This document shows, one piece after another, positions 44,297-54,904 of a stretch of DNA of 64,000 nt. The DNA comes from Dolomedes plantarius (Eukaryota; Arthropoda; Arachnida; Araneae; Dolomedidae), in the NCBI GenBank assembly GCA_907164885.2, contig OU015492.1, forward strand, positions 45,784,893 to 45,848,892, in the 5' to 3' direction. The position numbers and the translations under genes were made by a program. The notes below the pieces were generated by a model. The model did not search any database. It saw only the letters and a program-made list of their open reading frames with translations, and was not told the origin of the DNA. The stretch's first letter is position 1. Every line of letters begins with the position of its first letter.

Positions 44297-45394
44297 TCCT
44301 TGCGGTTTCAGGGCTAAGTCCCCAATCCGGAGTACATATGAAGAGAAAGAAGAGAATACACAGTAAGAGATAATTTATATTTACACAGATGTTGACCCTG
44401 GCCGATGGACAGTGGTATTTTCACAGCTGTCCTTTCTCCTATTTCAGGCGGAAGACTGACTTTAACCCCAGCCCTACTCCGCCCTTTAAGCCATACTCCG
44501 ACCAAACGAACGGAAGCTCACGGCGTGGAAGGCGAAGACATTATCCACTATGTCAAGTGGACGCCAAACGTTTTACGCCTCTTTTTTTTTAATTACGAAA
44601 GATTAATAACTTTTATCACTAACCGAGAGACCCGGAGATCATATCTGGCTTATTATAAAAAGTGAAAATAGCGTTCAGGGTTATTTTACAACAAAGTAGG
44701 CGTTAAAGCTGCAGTGTACTAACCCTATTAGATTCACTCACCTCAATGTTAACCTACGGAGAAAATTTGTCTACAATTTACAGCTACAGAAATGCAATAA
44801 AAATTATATTTTCAGATAGCCTGAACTTTTCTGCACCTTGCAACAGGAATCATTTTATAAATTTCGTCCACCAAAGGAATTTAGGAGCGTTTAAAACACG
44901 CTATAGCAGATTTTCCCCCGAATAACTTAAATTTTGAAATATTACTTTCATTATTATTAAAAAAAAAAAAAAAAAAAAAAAATGCCCCTGGGTTAAAAAT
45001 TTCTATCACGGAATCTCTATTACAGATAACAATTTTTTTAAAAGCAATCTTTAAATCCAAGTCGACAATTCTTGGACACATTTTCTCTATAGGTTAATAT
45101 GGAGGTGAGTTGATCCAATAAGGTTAGTCCACAGAAGCCTTAAGGTTAATGGCCTGCTTGCCTGGCTTGATGTAGACGTCGATGAGCTCTTCACAGATAA
45201 CTCTATTTTGCTGTCTTCTGCATCCCAATCTCTTTTGAATACTGGTACTTGGAATACTCCTGTACTACCCTGGCCTCCGACGACACAACACCGTCACTAA
45301 TGTCCCTCTGCTTAGCCATTCAGTTTGTTCGCTGTCTTCTGACCGCGAAAAATAAAACTAAACCGTATACATAGATTATTGCTACTTTAAATGG
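44297..45394. other. Mixed-composition stretch, possible LTR-like remnant
   Basis: Between 44300 and 44600 the sequence is GC-richer, with TTTATATTTACACAG and GGCGTGGAAGGCGAAGAC. Overlapping frames occur on both strands but none is recognised. A run of about 24 A lies at 44959-44982. Near 45106-45320 a reverse frame has coding-like text that I could not assign. Confidence 0.25.
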
Positions 45395-45505
45395 GTTGTA
45401 ATTAGGGTTTGCAAATATCTGGATTTTTTGTAAACTCGGTTATCGAATAGCAATTTCAAAATTATCTGGCTGATACCGGATAAATGCAAAATTTTATTCA
45501 TTTTT

Positions 45506-45827
45506 TTAATTTAAATAATAGTATTTCAAAATTACTAATGCATTCAGTTATGCGCAAGACAGCCTAGATCTAAGTCTTGTACAGAAATTTCCAGAAACGG
45601 AAAAGGCTCTCTCCTAATCTGTTGCTGTCGATTTCGATGTTTTCAGTGCCTTATACAGCAATTCAAGATTTTGTGTTCTCTGAGAAGTGCTCTTGAAGAT
45701 GTTAAGTTCTTGCTTTAAAGTACCGGTATGAGTTGATATTCCTTCACGTTGGACACGTTAGAAATGTGTGAATTCAGTTCTTCATGTAATTCTTTTTCTG
45801 GTTCACCATCGCCTTCATCCTCCATTT
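45506..45827 (-). pseudogene. hAT transposase C-terminal part (Ac-type dimerisation domain)
   Basis: Reverse strand: LKQELNIFKSTSQRTQNLEL, then LYKALKTSKSTATD, then after a stop ERAFSVSGNFCTRLRSRLS and LNALVILKYYYLN. This is the LxxE..LF..T..R..NLxxLYxAL...(A)ERxFSxxGxFxTKxRSRLSxxxLNALxxLKxY pattern of hAT enzymes; E in ERAFS is the third catalytic residue. At least two stops and one frameshift are present. An acidic stretch (MEDEGDGEPEKELHEEL) lies just upstream. Confidence 0.75.
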
Positions 45828-45871
45828 GTGTGTATGTATGTGTGACTTATTTCACCCACTCTAGCCGTAGG

Positions 45872-46144
45872 CTATACCAGGTCCTTGATGCCGAAAGTTA
45901 CAATGAAATCAGAAACAAGCAAAGGGTCTCCATAAATACCCTCCTTGGCAGGCCCCAGGCAGTTTAAAATATGGTCAGGAGAGGCTTCAGCAGTATTGTA
46001 TTTGGAGCAAAAAGGGTAAGATTTTTGCCCCTGATTGTAGGCAAGACCCTTTAGGTGTCCACTAGCAAATCTGCTAATGGTGGTCTGCATCTTTCTGTCT
46101 CCCTTGACAGTAAGGGCACCACCAGGAGATTTTCGGTCATACAA
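45872..46144 (-). pseudogene. LINE polyprotein C-terminal fragment (RNase H end)
   Basis: The frame reads TTISRFASGHLKGLAYNQGQ, then PFCSKYNTAEASPDHILNCL and DPLLVSDFIVTFGIKDLV. Arthropod jockey-like polyproteins end with ISRLRSGHxxxLxFxxGxKxFPxCxKCxxxQASPEHILxCL...DPLLVLDFLxxxGLMDLV. The domain is recognised from this pattern. It is inserted in, or adjacent to, the hAT remnant. Confidence 0.7.
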
Positions 46145-46620
46145 GTCGTGTGTCGGAGGGGTCTTCCATGAATGCTGGTTGTAATGATGCGCCTTCGAAT
46201 ACCATTACATTTCATAAGAAAAAGGGGAAGCCGTCTTTGTAAACTTAATTACAGAGTAGAGCGGTATTTTTATGACATAGTCTATTGAAGTGCGGTTTAT
46301 GAGGGCCATGTGCAGGTGGGATCTGAAGATTAAAGACGAGATAGTGATGGCTGGCACCAGGAGTGACGTTATGTTACAAAGATCCTTTGTCAAAAAATGT
46401 ATGACAGGCGGGATTCATCTTGGAATACGAAGATCACGTGAGACGACGTGGAGGTTCGAGATGATGATGCAATGGGGGCGGTTACGAATGGAGAAAGAAA
46501 CCAATAAGAAAATAAAGGCTTAACCCAAACGAATGAGAAGATTCAGGTTTTCCTGTTTGGATGGAGGTTATATGAGGAGGCGCAGGCAAGGAAATGAGAA
46601 GATGAAAAAAATAAAATAAA

Positions 46621-46973
46621 TTATATTTAGTACACAATGGACAGCGGACTGTATAACACTAAAATACTTTATTAAAAACTTGAATGCTACACACACTGCG
46701 GCTCACAACAGGTTAAAAGGCACACGTTCGAAAACGTCGGTTCACAAAGGTACACACATTTCTAAAGCACACACAGAGAGAGAGAGAATTCAGAGCGGAA
46801 CCCAGAATTCATATAACACGAACATCTCGTTACCAAAGCAACAATCAGAAAAAACAGCTGACTTGCAGCGACATCTGTTATTGAGAGATACTCAAAAACT
46901 TACTTGAAAGATAATATTACGTGCAAAGACTTTATGACGTCACTGCAAGGCTGGATGGCATGAAAACTTACCA
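46621..46973 (-). repeat. BEL/Pao 3' LTR (left)
   Basis: 353 bases, from TTATATTTAGTACACAATGG to GAAAACTTACCA on +; reversed it begins TGGTAAG. Against the right LTR there are few substitutions and one 10-base gap after TTATTGAGAGAT. Confidence 0.8.
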
Positions 46974-47084
46974 TAACCCCCGGCCCTGAAGCCTCCAAGG
47001 GTTCAGAAAGATAAAATTAATAGTTTAAAAAAAAAGAAAGTTTGGCAAACAGAGTTCAGTAATAGTCTATTCATTGTTCATAGT

Positions 47085-49378
47085 TCAAATTGAGTCATTA
47101 TTAGGAATCAGACACAATTTAGTGATTGCTCTTTTGAAATCACCAGCAGCTGTATGGACAGTAGCCACTCGAACTCTGTTGTCACTACCGGGGGATGTAA
47201 TACGACTGACCAGGCAACTCTGAGTTACAAACCTGCTCCATGTGACCCAGGGCTAAATATTCCCTCATAAATTGTCTATACATCTCATATGTATCAGGTG
47301 ATCTTAGTAACTTTTGTTCTAATGATTTGAATCGTTGTAAAGCAAGATCTTTGGAATTGCCTAACTTTGAGGGGCTATCCTTAAAAGGAAGTTTCACTAC
47401 ATAACGACCACGTTGATCACGGTAGTGGGTTGTTTTAAAGAATTCTTCACATTCTTGATCCTCACTAGATAAGCGCTTGACTTCAGGAATGGAATCCAAA
47501 GTCCACAATTTTTCCACCAATTCGTTCGTACACAACTGCAGATTATTCACTGTATAAGTAGTTACGGGACTCGGGTCGTCAACAAAAGTGTTCCCAGATA
47601 TGATCCAACCCAGTTGGGAACGAATTGCGAAAGGCATTGATGGCCCTCTTTTTAAGACTTCACCCTTGAGCATGGTGAAGAATACATTCACTCCCAGCAA
47701 AATGTCGATGGGCTTTCTTTCATAGAATTCAGGGTCTGCTAGGACCATATCACCAAAGTTATCCGCAATATTAGAAGGGAGGGAGATATGTGGCACATCT
47801 GATGTGATTTTTGAAATCACGAAGGCACAAGTACGAAATTTTGAGTTAGATTCAAAATGTGGGGCAAAGTTCAGTTCCACTTGCCCACTCGTTACGGTGT
47901 TGTATGATCCGAGGCATGACACCTCAATTTTGGTGTTCTGCCTATACAATCTAAGTCTGTTGGCGCACTCCTCACTTATGAAGCTGGCCTCACTACCACA
48001 ATCTAACAAAGCTCTGCATGGTATAGCATTACCAGAGCTGTCCTTAACCCTAATGACAGCCGTGCAAAGCAAGACCCTTTTCCTTCCCTTTTAGGATAAT
48101 TGAACTGTCCTGTACAAGTTGTCGAATGATCATATCATCTGAATTACTCGGTACGAACACATCAGCACCAGGGGAAAGTGGGAAAGTTTTGATAGGTTTC
48201 TCATTTTCACCAATTTTAAGATTTCTATCAAAATGAAGAACAGTGTGATGAGGCAAATTACATGTCCTACATTTGTGCAAGCTATGACAATTTTTCACTA
48301 AATGTGGCTCCGTTGCTAGGCAGTTAAAGCAAAGTTTGTATCTCTTAACAAATTCAATTCTTTTTTGGACACTTAAGTTTAAAAACTTATTACATCTGTA
48401 AAGAGAATGTTCTTCCTTGCAAAAAACGCAATTGTTTTTACTTGACACTAACGAAGTCACTTTAGAATGAGAAATCCTCTTAAAATCTCTAGATTGTCCT
48501 TTACTGTTCTGAATCGTTCTAGCATGGTCCTTCAGAAACTCAATTATCCAAAGTACCCAATTTATCTTTCTTCAAAGTTCGTTCCCACCAAAATTTTATA
48601 TTTTTATCTAATTTCTCAGTTATCAGATACACAAAAAGAACATCAGAAAGATCAGAAACCTCAATCTCAAGCGTTTTCAAAGAGCGTACACATTCATTTA
48701 CTATGTCGACACAGTGCAAAATTGCTTGTGCTGAATCTGCAACATTAGGCATATTAAATAGTTTACGGATTAATGCGTTAGTTAATTCTCTTTTATTAGA
48801 ATAACGTTCCACTAACAGTCGTAGTGCAATATCATAATTAGAGTCAGAAACCGGAATAGATTCAATTATTGACAGAGCCTTTTTTTTTTACAAGATGCCT
48901 TTAAGTATTGCAACTTATGACATTTAGAAATATTTGGGTTGTTACGTACACTAGCCTTAAATAAATCATAAAAACTGATCCAGTCCTCTATATTTTCTCC
49001 GGTAAAGGTGCAGAGTTCCAATTTTGGCAAGCGTACATCAAATGTATTTGATTTTGCTACACTTACATTCTCACTAACTAAATCACTTAACGAAGGTTTT
49101 GGAAACTTCTTATTTATAGTTAGCCATAATTCATCTAACGTTTCCTGTATTGCTTGCTGTTTCTGAATGTATGTATCACAATCTTTATCTGTACACAACA
49201 AAAATATATCCTGAAAGACAGTGCTAAGTTCTTCATTAAAACAATTTAGTTTGTTTTCGTATAATTTTAACTCAATACTATCTGCCTGTTCTATTTTTAT
49301 ATTTACTTTACCCCTAAACTGAGTTATATTACTCTTTAACACTTTCTTTTTCACTAAGCGAGCTTTTAAATCGGCCAT
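47085..49378 (-). pseudogene. BEL/Pao gag-protease pseudogene with polyprotein C-terminus
   Basis: The ATG complementary to 49376-49378 starts MADLKARLVKKKVLKSN. The gag part (LPKLELCTFTGENIEDWISF, DUF1759-type) breaks at an A9 run near 48890, resumes, and shifts again near 48545. Zinc-knuckle-like Cys-His clusters follow (CVFCKEEHSLYRC; CFNCLATEPHLVKNC; CRTCNLPHH). The aspartic protease of the A17 type has LLDCGSEASFISEECANRL as its active-site loop (D in LLDCGS). The text ends [11 protein letters not shown], where reverse transcriptase should begin. It then jumps to [20 protein letters not shown] and KLCLIP, the very end of BEL polyproteins (DUF5641). Reverse transcriptase, RNase H and integrase are gone. 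Confidence 0.85.
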
Positions 49379-49527
49379 TATAAATACCAATGTTACTAAG
49401 AAGGTCAGAAGTACACACACACAAAATGAAACGAACTCACTCCAATGCAGATGGTTCCGTGCTTGATCGACGACAATCGCATTAACATAATCCTCTACGC
49501 CATAGACTTCCGGCCGACTAGACCAAA

Positions 49528-49890
49528 TTATATTTAGTACACAATGGACAGCGGACTGTATAACACTAAAATACTTTATTAAAAACTTGAATGCCACACA
49601 CAATGCGGCTCACAACAGGTTAAAAGACACACGTTCGAAAACGTCAGTTCACAAAGGTACACACACTTCTAAAGCACACACAGAGAGAGAGAGAGTTCAG
49701 AGCGGAACCCAGAATTCATATAACACGAACATCTCGTTACCAAAGCAACAATCAGAAAAAACAGCTGACTTGCAGCGACATCTGTTATTGAGAGATTAAG
49801 CACGTTACTCAAAAACTTACCTGAAAGATAATATTACGTGTGAAGACTTCATGATGTCACTGCAAGGCTGGATGGCATAAAAACTTACCA
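49528..49890 (-). repeat. BEL/Pao 5' LTR (right)
   Basis: 363 bases, nearly identical to the left LTR. Compared with it, it has 10 extra bases (TAAGCACGTT) near 49797. Next to it on the left is the presumed primer-binding region (complement of CGGCCGACTAGACCAA). Confidence 0.8.
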
Positions 49891-51194
49891 TATAAGAAGA
49901 AGAAGAGATTTTGAGACGCTCTTAGAGGAAGAGACGCTCTCGCACTCTTGAGGAGATTTTGCTGGCAGACCCTGTTGACTCTTTCAGGTATATAGCCACT
50001 GTATTTCTAAAAAGGAGAGATTTCTTCAATTGCCGGGAGTACCTGTCGATCCTTCCAGGTCTCTCTTGAGTCATTGTGATCGAGAAACTTTTTTAAAATT
50101 AATAGACTCTTTCGAGCCTTCCAGAGGTCTAATACCGTAGAGAAAACAAGTTGTTGACGCATTTTAAGAGAGGACGATTTTGCTGAGCGATTCTGTTGAA
50201 CAAGAGACCTTGCTGAGAACCAAGTGCGAACAGAAGCCAAGAGCCCCCTGCCTGAGAGGTGATTATGAGCCCGAGTCCTGGTCCAGCTATCATAACAAAC
50301 GAGTCCAAATCAAATCTTTGATCAGTTCAGATCCCATTTGTTAATTCAGTTTTGATAGTGCGAGAAATAGTAGTTAAAGAGTATAATTTTGGAAGGAGTT
50401 AATATAAGTTAGGATATTTTAGTTTGCTCCCTAAATCTAACAAAGTATTTTAGTAAGCATCTGTTTTTCTTAAATACAAAAGCGTTGTACTAATTTAGTA
50501 TACAGTATCATAAGTATAACGTTAATTTTGTTTGACAAGAGAGTGTAAATGTATAAATTATAAATAAATAAGTTTTTTTTTGTTATTTAAAATTTGAGTC
50601 AGTTTTCTTCTTTTAGTTTGTTTTTGAGAATTAATTTTTTTAGGTTGCCAAAGTCATGATTTGTTCGTATGCCAATTTAATGTCCAGAATCTATGGTTGA
50701 ATTCAAAAAAAATATTTCTACACAACGCACCCAACTACTCCTTTATCAAAACATAAAAAGTACTAACCACTTAATGTACGAATTCACGCCCAATTAAATA
50801 AATCTCGGACAGGCGTCACGACACTGGTTTATAAGTTTTCTTCTTGAGTAAATTTCAAGATAGGTCAAAGTATCTCGCGAAGAAATTGGAAGAGAGGCAG
50901 TCTCATTTCCTCCGTTTGTTTCCAACTTTATACGAATTTAATGCAAACTTTTGTTTTTAATTCACAATGTGTTTTCTTGAATAAATTTTGAAAACTGATT
51001 TCACAAATTAAAAAAAATAATACGTCTAAATTCAAATTTCAATGCTTATTTTAAAATGAAAATTGAAAAAAATTAAAGTTACGGATGTCCGGAAAATATT
51101 GTAAGGATATCTGATACGGTTAAGAATTAAAATCAAAACGAAAACCGCGTATAACGGATACGGATATATCCGTTTTGGAAACCCTTGTTGTAAT

Positions 51195-51550
51195 TTGTGT
51201 AGTGATTGCGAAATGGGAGCATTAATGTTGTAGACGATCCGAGGAATTTTATATCTGTTTAATGCTTGACACACTCAAATATTGATTCATTTTACTAATG
51301 CTATCATTCGGTTATCTAAGAACAAAATACAGAAGGCATTTTTTAAAATTTAGAACTACCGGACCATAAGACTCACCGGACGATAAGAAGCACCTCATTT
51401 TTATGAGAGGATTTTTAGAAAAGAATATTTTGTTAGGTATAGAAAGGTATTTTCAATTTCTTACATAATAAAGATAAAATATATATATATATATATATAT
51501 ATATAATAAATAATATATATATATATAAAATATATATAATATATATGATA
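51195..51550. other. Unassigned, with (TA)n near the right end
   Basis: AT-rich. A (TA)n microsatellite occupies about 51479-51545 and directly abuts the Helitron 5' end. A short inverted phrase, CTACCGGACCATAAGACTCA / CCGGACGATAAG, occurs near 51355-51390. Confidence 0.35.
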
Positions 51551-52122
51551 TCTAATATATAAAAATGAATGTTTGTCTGTCTATAATTGTATAGAAATCC
51601 ATAGTTAAGGAACAACGATCGTGAAATTTTACATACAGGCGTCTTTAAAAACAGCCGAGGGTCTTAAGAACTTCCAAAATCGAAATTAATTACCGTTGAT
51701 TTTTAATTAATAACAAACCAACAATTTTTTAAACTAAATGTAAGCTGTTACACTTTGTGGAATCACCCTTCTGAATATGGCGGCCACGTTAGGGATAGCT
51801 GGCAAACAGCGAGCGAAAAGATAAAAATAAATAAAATCAAAAAGTTTCAAGTCATATATTAAACCAGAGTAATAAATGAAAATAATATTCTTTCAAGTCA
51901 GATTTTATACTCTAAAATAGATCAGATCCAACGGCATATTGACACTCTCGACACGCGATGGAAAATTCGAATCAACCACGCTAAGTGTCACGAGATCTTT
52001 TTTAATCGCTACTGCAATCCCCCTCGCCTATATCTTTGTGTCTATTGAAGAGCTAAAGACTAAGCTTCTATCCTGATAACTTATTTCTGACTTAAAACTG
52101 TTCTGACATGTATAATCACCAG

Positions 52123-54460
52123 TAGGGTGAGTCGAAAAAAATAAATATTTCTTTTTCGGAACGCTTTAGTGCGGAAAAGTTGCCTATTGTAAAAAGAAGA
52201 AAAACGGCATAAAAAAATTAAAATCGGTTAGCATCTTCCATTCGCGCATCGTACTTGAAGTTTATGAAAAATTGCAAAAATCACGATTTTTTTGCAATTT
52301 TTTTCTGTTTGTTAAAACTTTTAAAATAAACATGCTTTAGTTTTTTATGCTTGTTTTATGGGTTAAATAACCTAAATAAATTAAATCCTGATCAATAATC
52401 TAATTTTTTTCTGTTCGCGCAACGTCTTTGAAAAAACAGAAATATAGCAATTTTTCGCAATTTTCACTGTGCTGCTCTTCGTTCGTTTTGCTAGAACAAA
52501 ACGCACCAGAATTCACTTGAAATAGGTTGAACTGGTTTAAACTCAATTGAAGTCCAATCACACCTACTGATGAAAGTTGGGGTCTTTTCTTTGACGGACA
52601 AAAAGATGATACTTTATTCGTTGAAAAATAGAATGCCAAGTAATTTCGCAGGAATGGGAAAGAAGAACACTATTCTCTTATTCAGGAACCTGGATCAACT
52701 TATATTGAACATGTATCTCCTTCCTGAAGTCTATCAAATGATATAACTCATAGCATTTTTTCTCGTTTGTCTGAGCTATCAATATCACTAAAAAACTACA
52801 AGTAGTAGGGTGTAATGGCAATGTAACCAACTCTGGATGGAAGAACGGTGTTATCCACCGACTAGAAAATCGTGTAGGGCGCCCCCTACAGTGGTGCATA
52901 TGCCTCCTGCATTTTAATGAGCTTCCTTTGCGCCACATTTTCCAACATATTGACGGTCAAACTGCAGGACCTGATTCTTTTAATGGGCCGATCGGGCAGC
53001 AGCTCACTTGCTGTGAAAAACTCCCTGTGGTTCATTATGAACCCATAGATTGTTCGATTCCTGATATAGACAGGAATTTGTTGAGCAAAGACCAACAGTA
53101 TTTGTTTGACATTTCAAATGCATTCCCATTGGAACAATGTCCAGAAGACTTGGCAAATAGGGACCCTGTCCTTTGTCCCATACCAGATGGCTAACTGCGG
53201 CCAACCGAGTCCTTAGGTTTTATATAAATTCATCAGATCCATCCGGAAACTTAAAAGAAATAGTTGGCTTCATCTTGAAATATGGCTATGTGGTTTGCCA
53301 TAAAAAGAACAAATATTTTACTGACGGATGAAAACATGTCTTTCAAGCAATCCAAACATCACGGTTTTTATCCGACGAATTACTTCCAAGTTGTCAATCC
53401 AGTAATTCAACGAAATGCATTCTTTGCGCACCCAGAGAATGTTCTGTTGGCAATGCTTGTTGAGGAAACATATTCTGAATATGTTGAAGAGAACATATTC
53501 GGGAGCTTGGTTACAGAAGGATCTTAAAAGCAAGACAAACAGTCCCAAATAAGAAGACTGATAGAAATTTCGTACCACCAAAGATAAACTTTCAAGCTTC
53601 CGATTACATTGAAATTATTAATTGGAATTCTTGTGTGGTGTATCCTCCCCCGATGGTGCGGAACCTAAGTGAAGATGATATTAAATCATTCATCAATTCT
53701 GATACTATGCCAATGAGAGAAATATTAAAGTTTCCCGGTCACACCCAGGCTGTGGAGAGGTGCGTCAAAATTGTCACAAAGGCCTCGAATAAAGTATGTG
53801 GACATGAAGCTAGAGATGGCTATATCCGAGCAACACTGGAGTCTAGATCTGTTATGCATCATTGCTCCAAAAAATCAGACGTTAAATATGTATAGATATA
53901 AAAAAGATAATAAAAAAGAAGTAAAAAACAGAGTAAGCCAAATAATCCTACTCTATGGAAAATCTTTGTAAATAGATGTAAATATAATGTAAACACCACA
54001 CCCAACAATTAGATGGTTGGTTGGGTAGGTTGTGGGTGGAATTCGACGTGCAACCATCTCCGCGTGGTGAGTTCTGGGTCGTTTTGTTCTAGCAAATCGA
54101 GCGAAGAGTTGCACAGTGAAAATTGCGAAAAATTGCTAAATTTCTGTTTTTTTCAAAGACGTTGCGCGAACAGAAAAAAATAGATTTATGATCAGAATTT
54201 AATTTATTTAGGTCATTTAAACCATACAACAAGCATAAAAAGCTAAAGCATGTTTATTTTCAAAGTTTTAACTAGCAGAAAAAAATTGCAAAAATATCGT
54301 GATTTTTGCAATTTCTCATAAACTTCAAGTACGATGCGCGAATGGAAGATTTTAACCGATTTTAATTTTTTATGCCGTTTTTCTTCTTAATTCAATGGGC
54401 AACTTTTCCGCACTAAAGCGTTTCGGAATATAAAATATTTAGTTCTTTCGACCCATCCTA
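52123..54460 (+). mobile_element. 2.34-kb DNA transposon with about 394-bp terminal inverted repeats, TSD ATCACCAG
   Basis: Left arm 52123-52516 begins TAGGGTGAGTCGAAAAAAA; the complement of the right arm (54067-54460) begins TAGGATGGGTCGAAAGAAC. By eye the arms match at about 9 of 10 positions over their whole length, including CGCTTTAGTGCGGAAAAGTT and TTCCATTCGCGCATCGTACT. ATCACCAG is duplicated exactly at 52115-52122 and 54461-54468. The 1.55 kb between the arms encodes one decayed protein (next entry). An 8-bp duplication and a TAGGG start recall hAT, but such long arms and this protein do not fit a standard hAT. It is inserted inside the Helitron block. Confidence 0.88.
52569..53895 (+). 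pseudogene. Putative novel DDE-like transposase, uncharacterised arthropod protein family, broken
   Basis: Frame pieces on + keep one order. GLFFDGQKDD and EEHYSLIQEPGSTYIEHV come first. GWKNGVIHRLENRVGRPLQW, CICLLHFNELPLRHIFQHID, LDCSIPDIDRNLLSKDQQYL-like text (53040 on) and ANRVLRFYINSSDPSGNLKE follow. Last are NPVIQRNAFFAHPENVLLAM, ILKFPGHTQAVERCVKIVTK and ARDGYIRATLESRS. I recall this as a frequent hypothetical protein of arthropods; no function is known to me. FFDG and the GCNGN site (normally GCDG) followed by C-x2-H (CLLH) resemble the first two Asp blocks and the C/D-x2-H motif of hAT/MULE-type transposases; that is inference. Stops and frameshifts occur near 52625, 52800, 53190 and 53500. 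The N-terminus is missing. Confidence 0.6.
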
Positions 54461-54535
54461 ATCACCAGCCCACAGCAGCAACTTTCCAATAATCTCAGTG
54501 CGAATATGTTTCACTTTACTCAGTAGAGCACTGTG

Positions 54536-54800
54536 TCATCGTGGCGCATTCGGAAGACCGCGCAGGTCCTTTGTTCTCGTCCCGGGTTCGAATACAGAGT
54601 CGTGCAAATTTTGCTAGACCTTTAATTTCAGCTTTTTTAAAGGTATTTCAGCTTTTATTTTATTATTTTTTTAATTATTATTTTTATTTTATTTTATTAT
54701 TATTTTATTTTATTTATTATTATTATTATTTTATTTTATTATTATTTTTATTTTATTTATTATTATTATTATTTTATTTTATTTTTTCCAGCTTTTTTAT
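54536..54800 (+). mobile_element. tRNA-like (SINE head or tRNA pseudogene) with (TTTTATTATT)n tail
   Basis: GTGGCGCATTCGGAAGACC resembles an A box and GGGTTCGAATACAG a B box, 35 bases apart. The T stem cannot pair properly and the acceptor ends do not match, so it is not a working tRNA gene. About 140 bases of TTTTATTATTATT-type repeat follow (54655-54790). The frame over it is low complexity. Confidence 0.5.
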
Positions 54801-54904
54801 GATGAAAGACTGAATATAGCTGAATATAGCTGAAATCTGAGTTTATTTTATATTTAAATATTTTTAATTGGGTTTTCATATTATTAATGTGTATAACATT
54901 TCGT

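Larger units (their letters stand above)
46621..49890 (-). mobile_element. BEL/Pao LTR retrotransposon, internally deleted, 3.27 kb
   Basis: Two direct LTRs (46621-46973 and 49528-49890) enclose gag and protease remnants on the reverse strand. A polypurine tract (complement of CCCCCGGCCCTGAAGCC) precedes the left LTR, which is the 3' LTR. Between the start of reverse transcriptase and the last codons of the polyprotein everything is missing. Target: solo LTR copy 2, at an AT-rich site whose uninterrupted form is visible in the LTR at 56016-57540 near 56450. The exact 5-bp duplication could not be fixed. Confidence 0.85.
46180..50823. mobile_element. Solo LTR copy 2 (about 1.37 kb), TSD CTGGT, split by BEL element
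   Basis: The two halves are 46180-46620 and 49891-50823. It begins TGTAATGATGCGCC and ends GCGTCACGACA. CTGGT is duplicated at 46175-46179 and 50824-50828. The 3' part shares CACAACGCACCCAACTACTC, TACGAATTCACGCCC and GGACAGGCG with the LTRs at 39498 and 56016. The 5' part shares CAC/GCCAG(G/A)AGTGAC...ATGTTACAAAG with the LTR at 56016. No internal region of its own is present. Confidence 0.78.
45403..51186 (-). mobile_element. hAT transposon remnant, TSD GTTGTAAT, filled with later insertions
   Basis: Left end TAGGGTTTGCAAATATCTGG; the complement of the right end reads AAGGGTTTCCAAAACGGATA. GTTGTAAT is duplicated exactly (45395-45402 and 51187-51194). The transposase tail is on the reverse strand next to the left end. 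The interior holds a LINE fragment and a solo LTR that is itself split by a BEL element. Without insertions about 1.1 kb of the hAT remains. Confidence 0.78.

Noticed and set aside
54536..54610. Possible functional tRNA gene
   Set aside because: A- and B-box-like strings exist, but the T stem and acceptor stem cannot pair, and a low-complexity tail follows, so it is called a SINE head or pseudogene.
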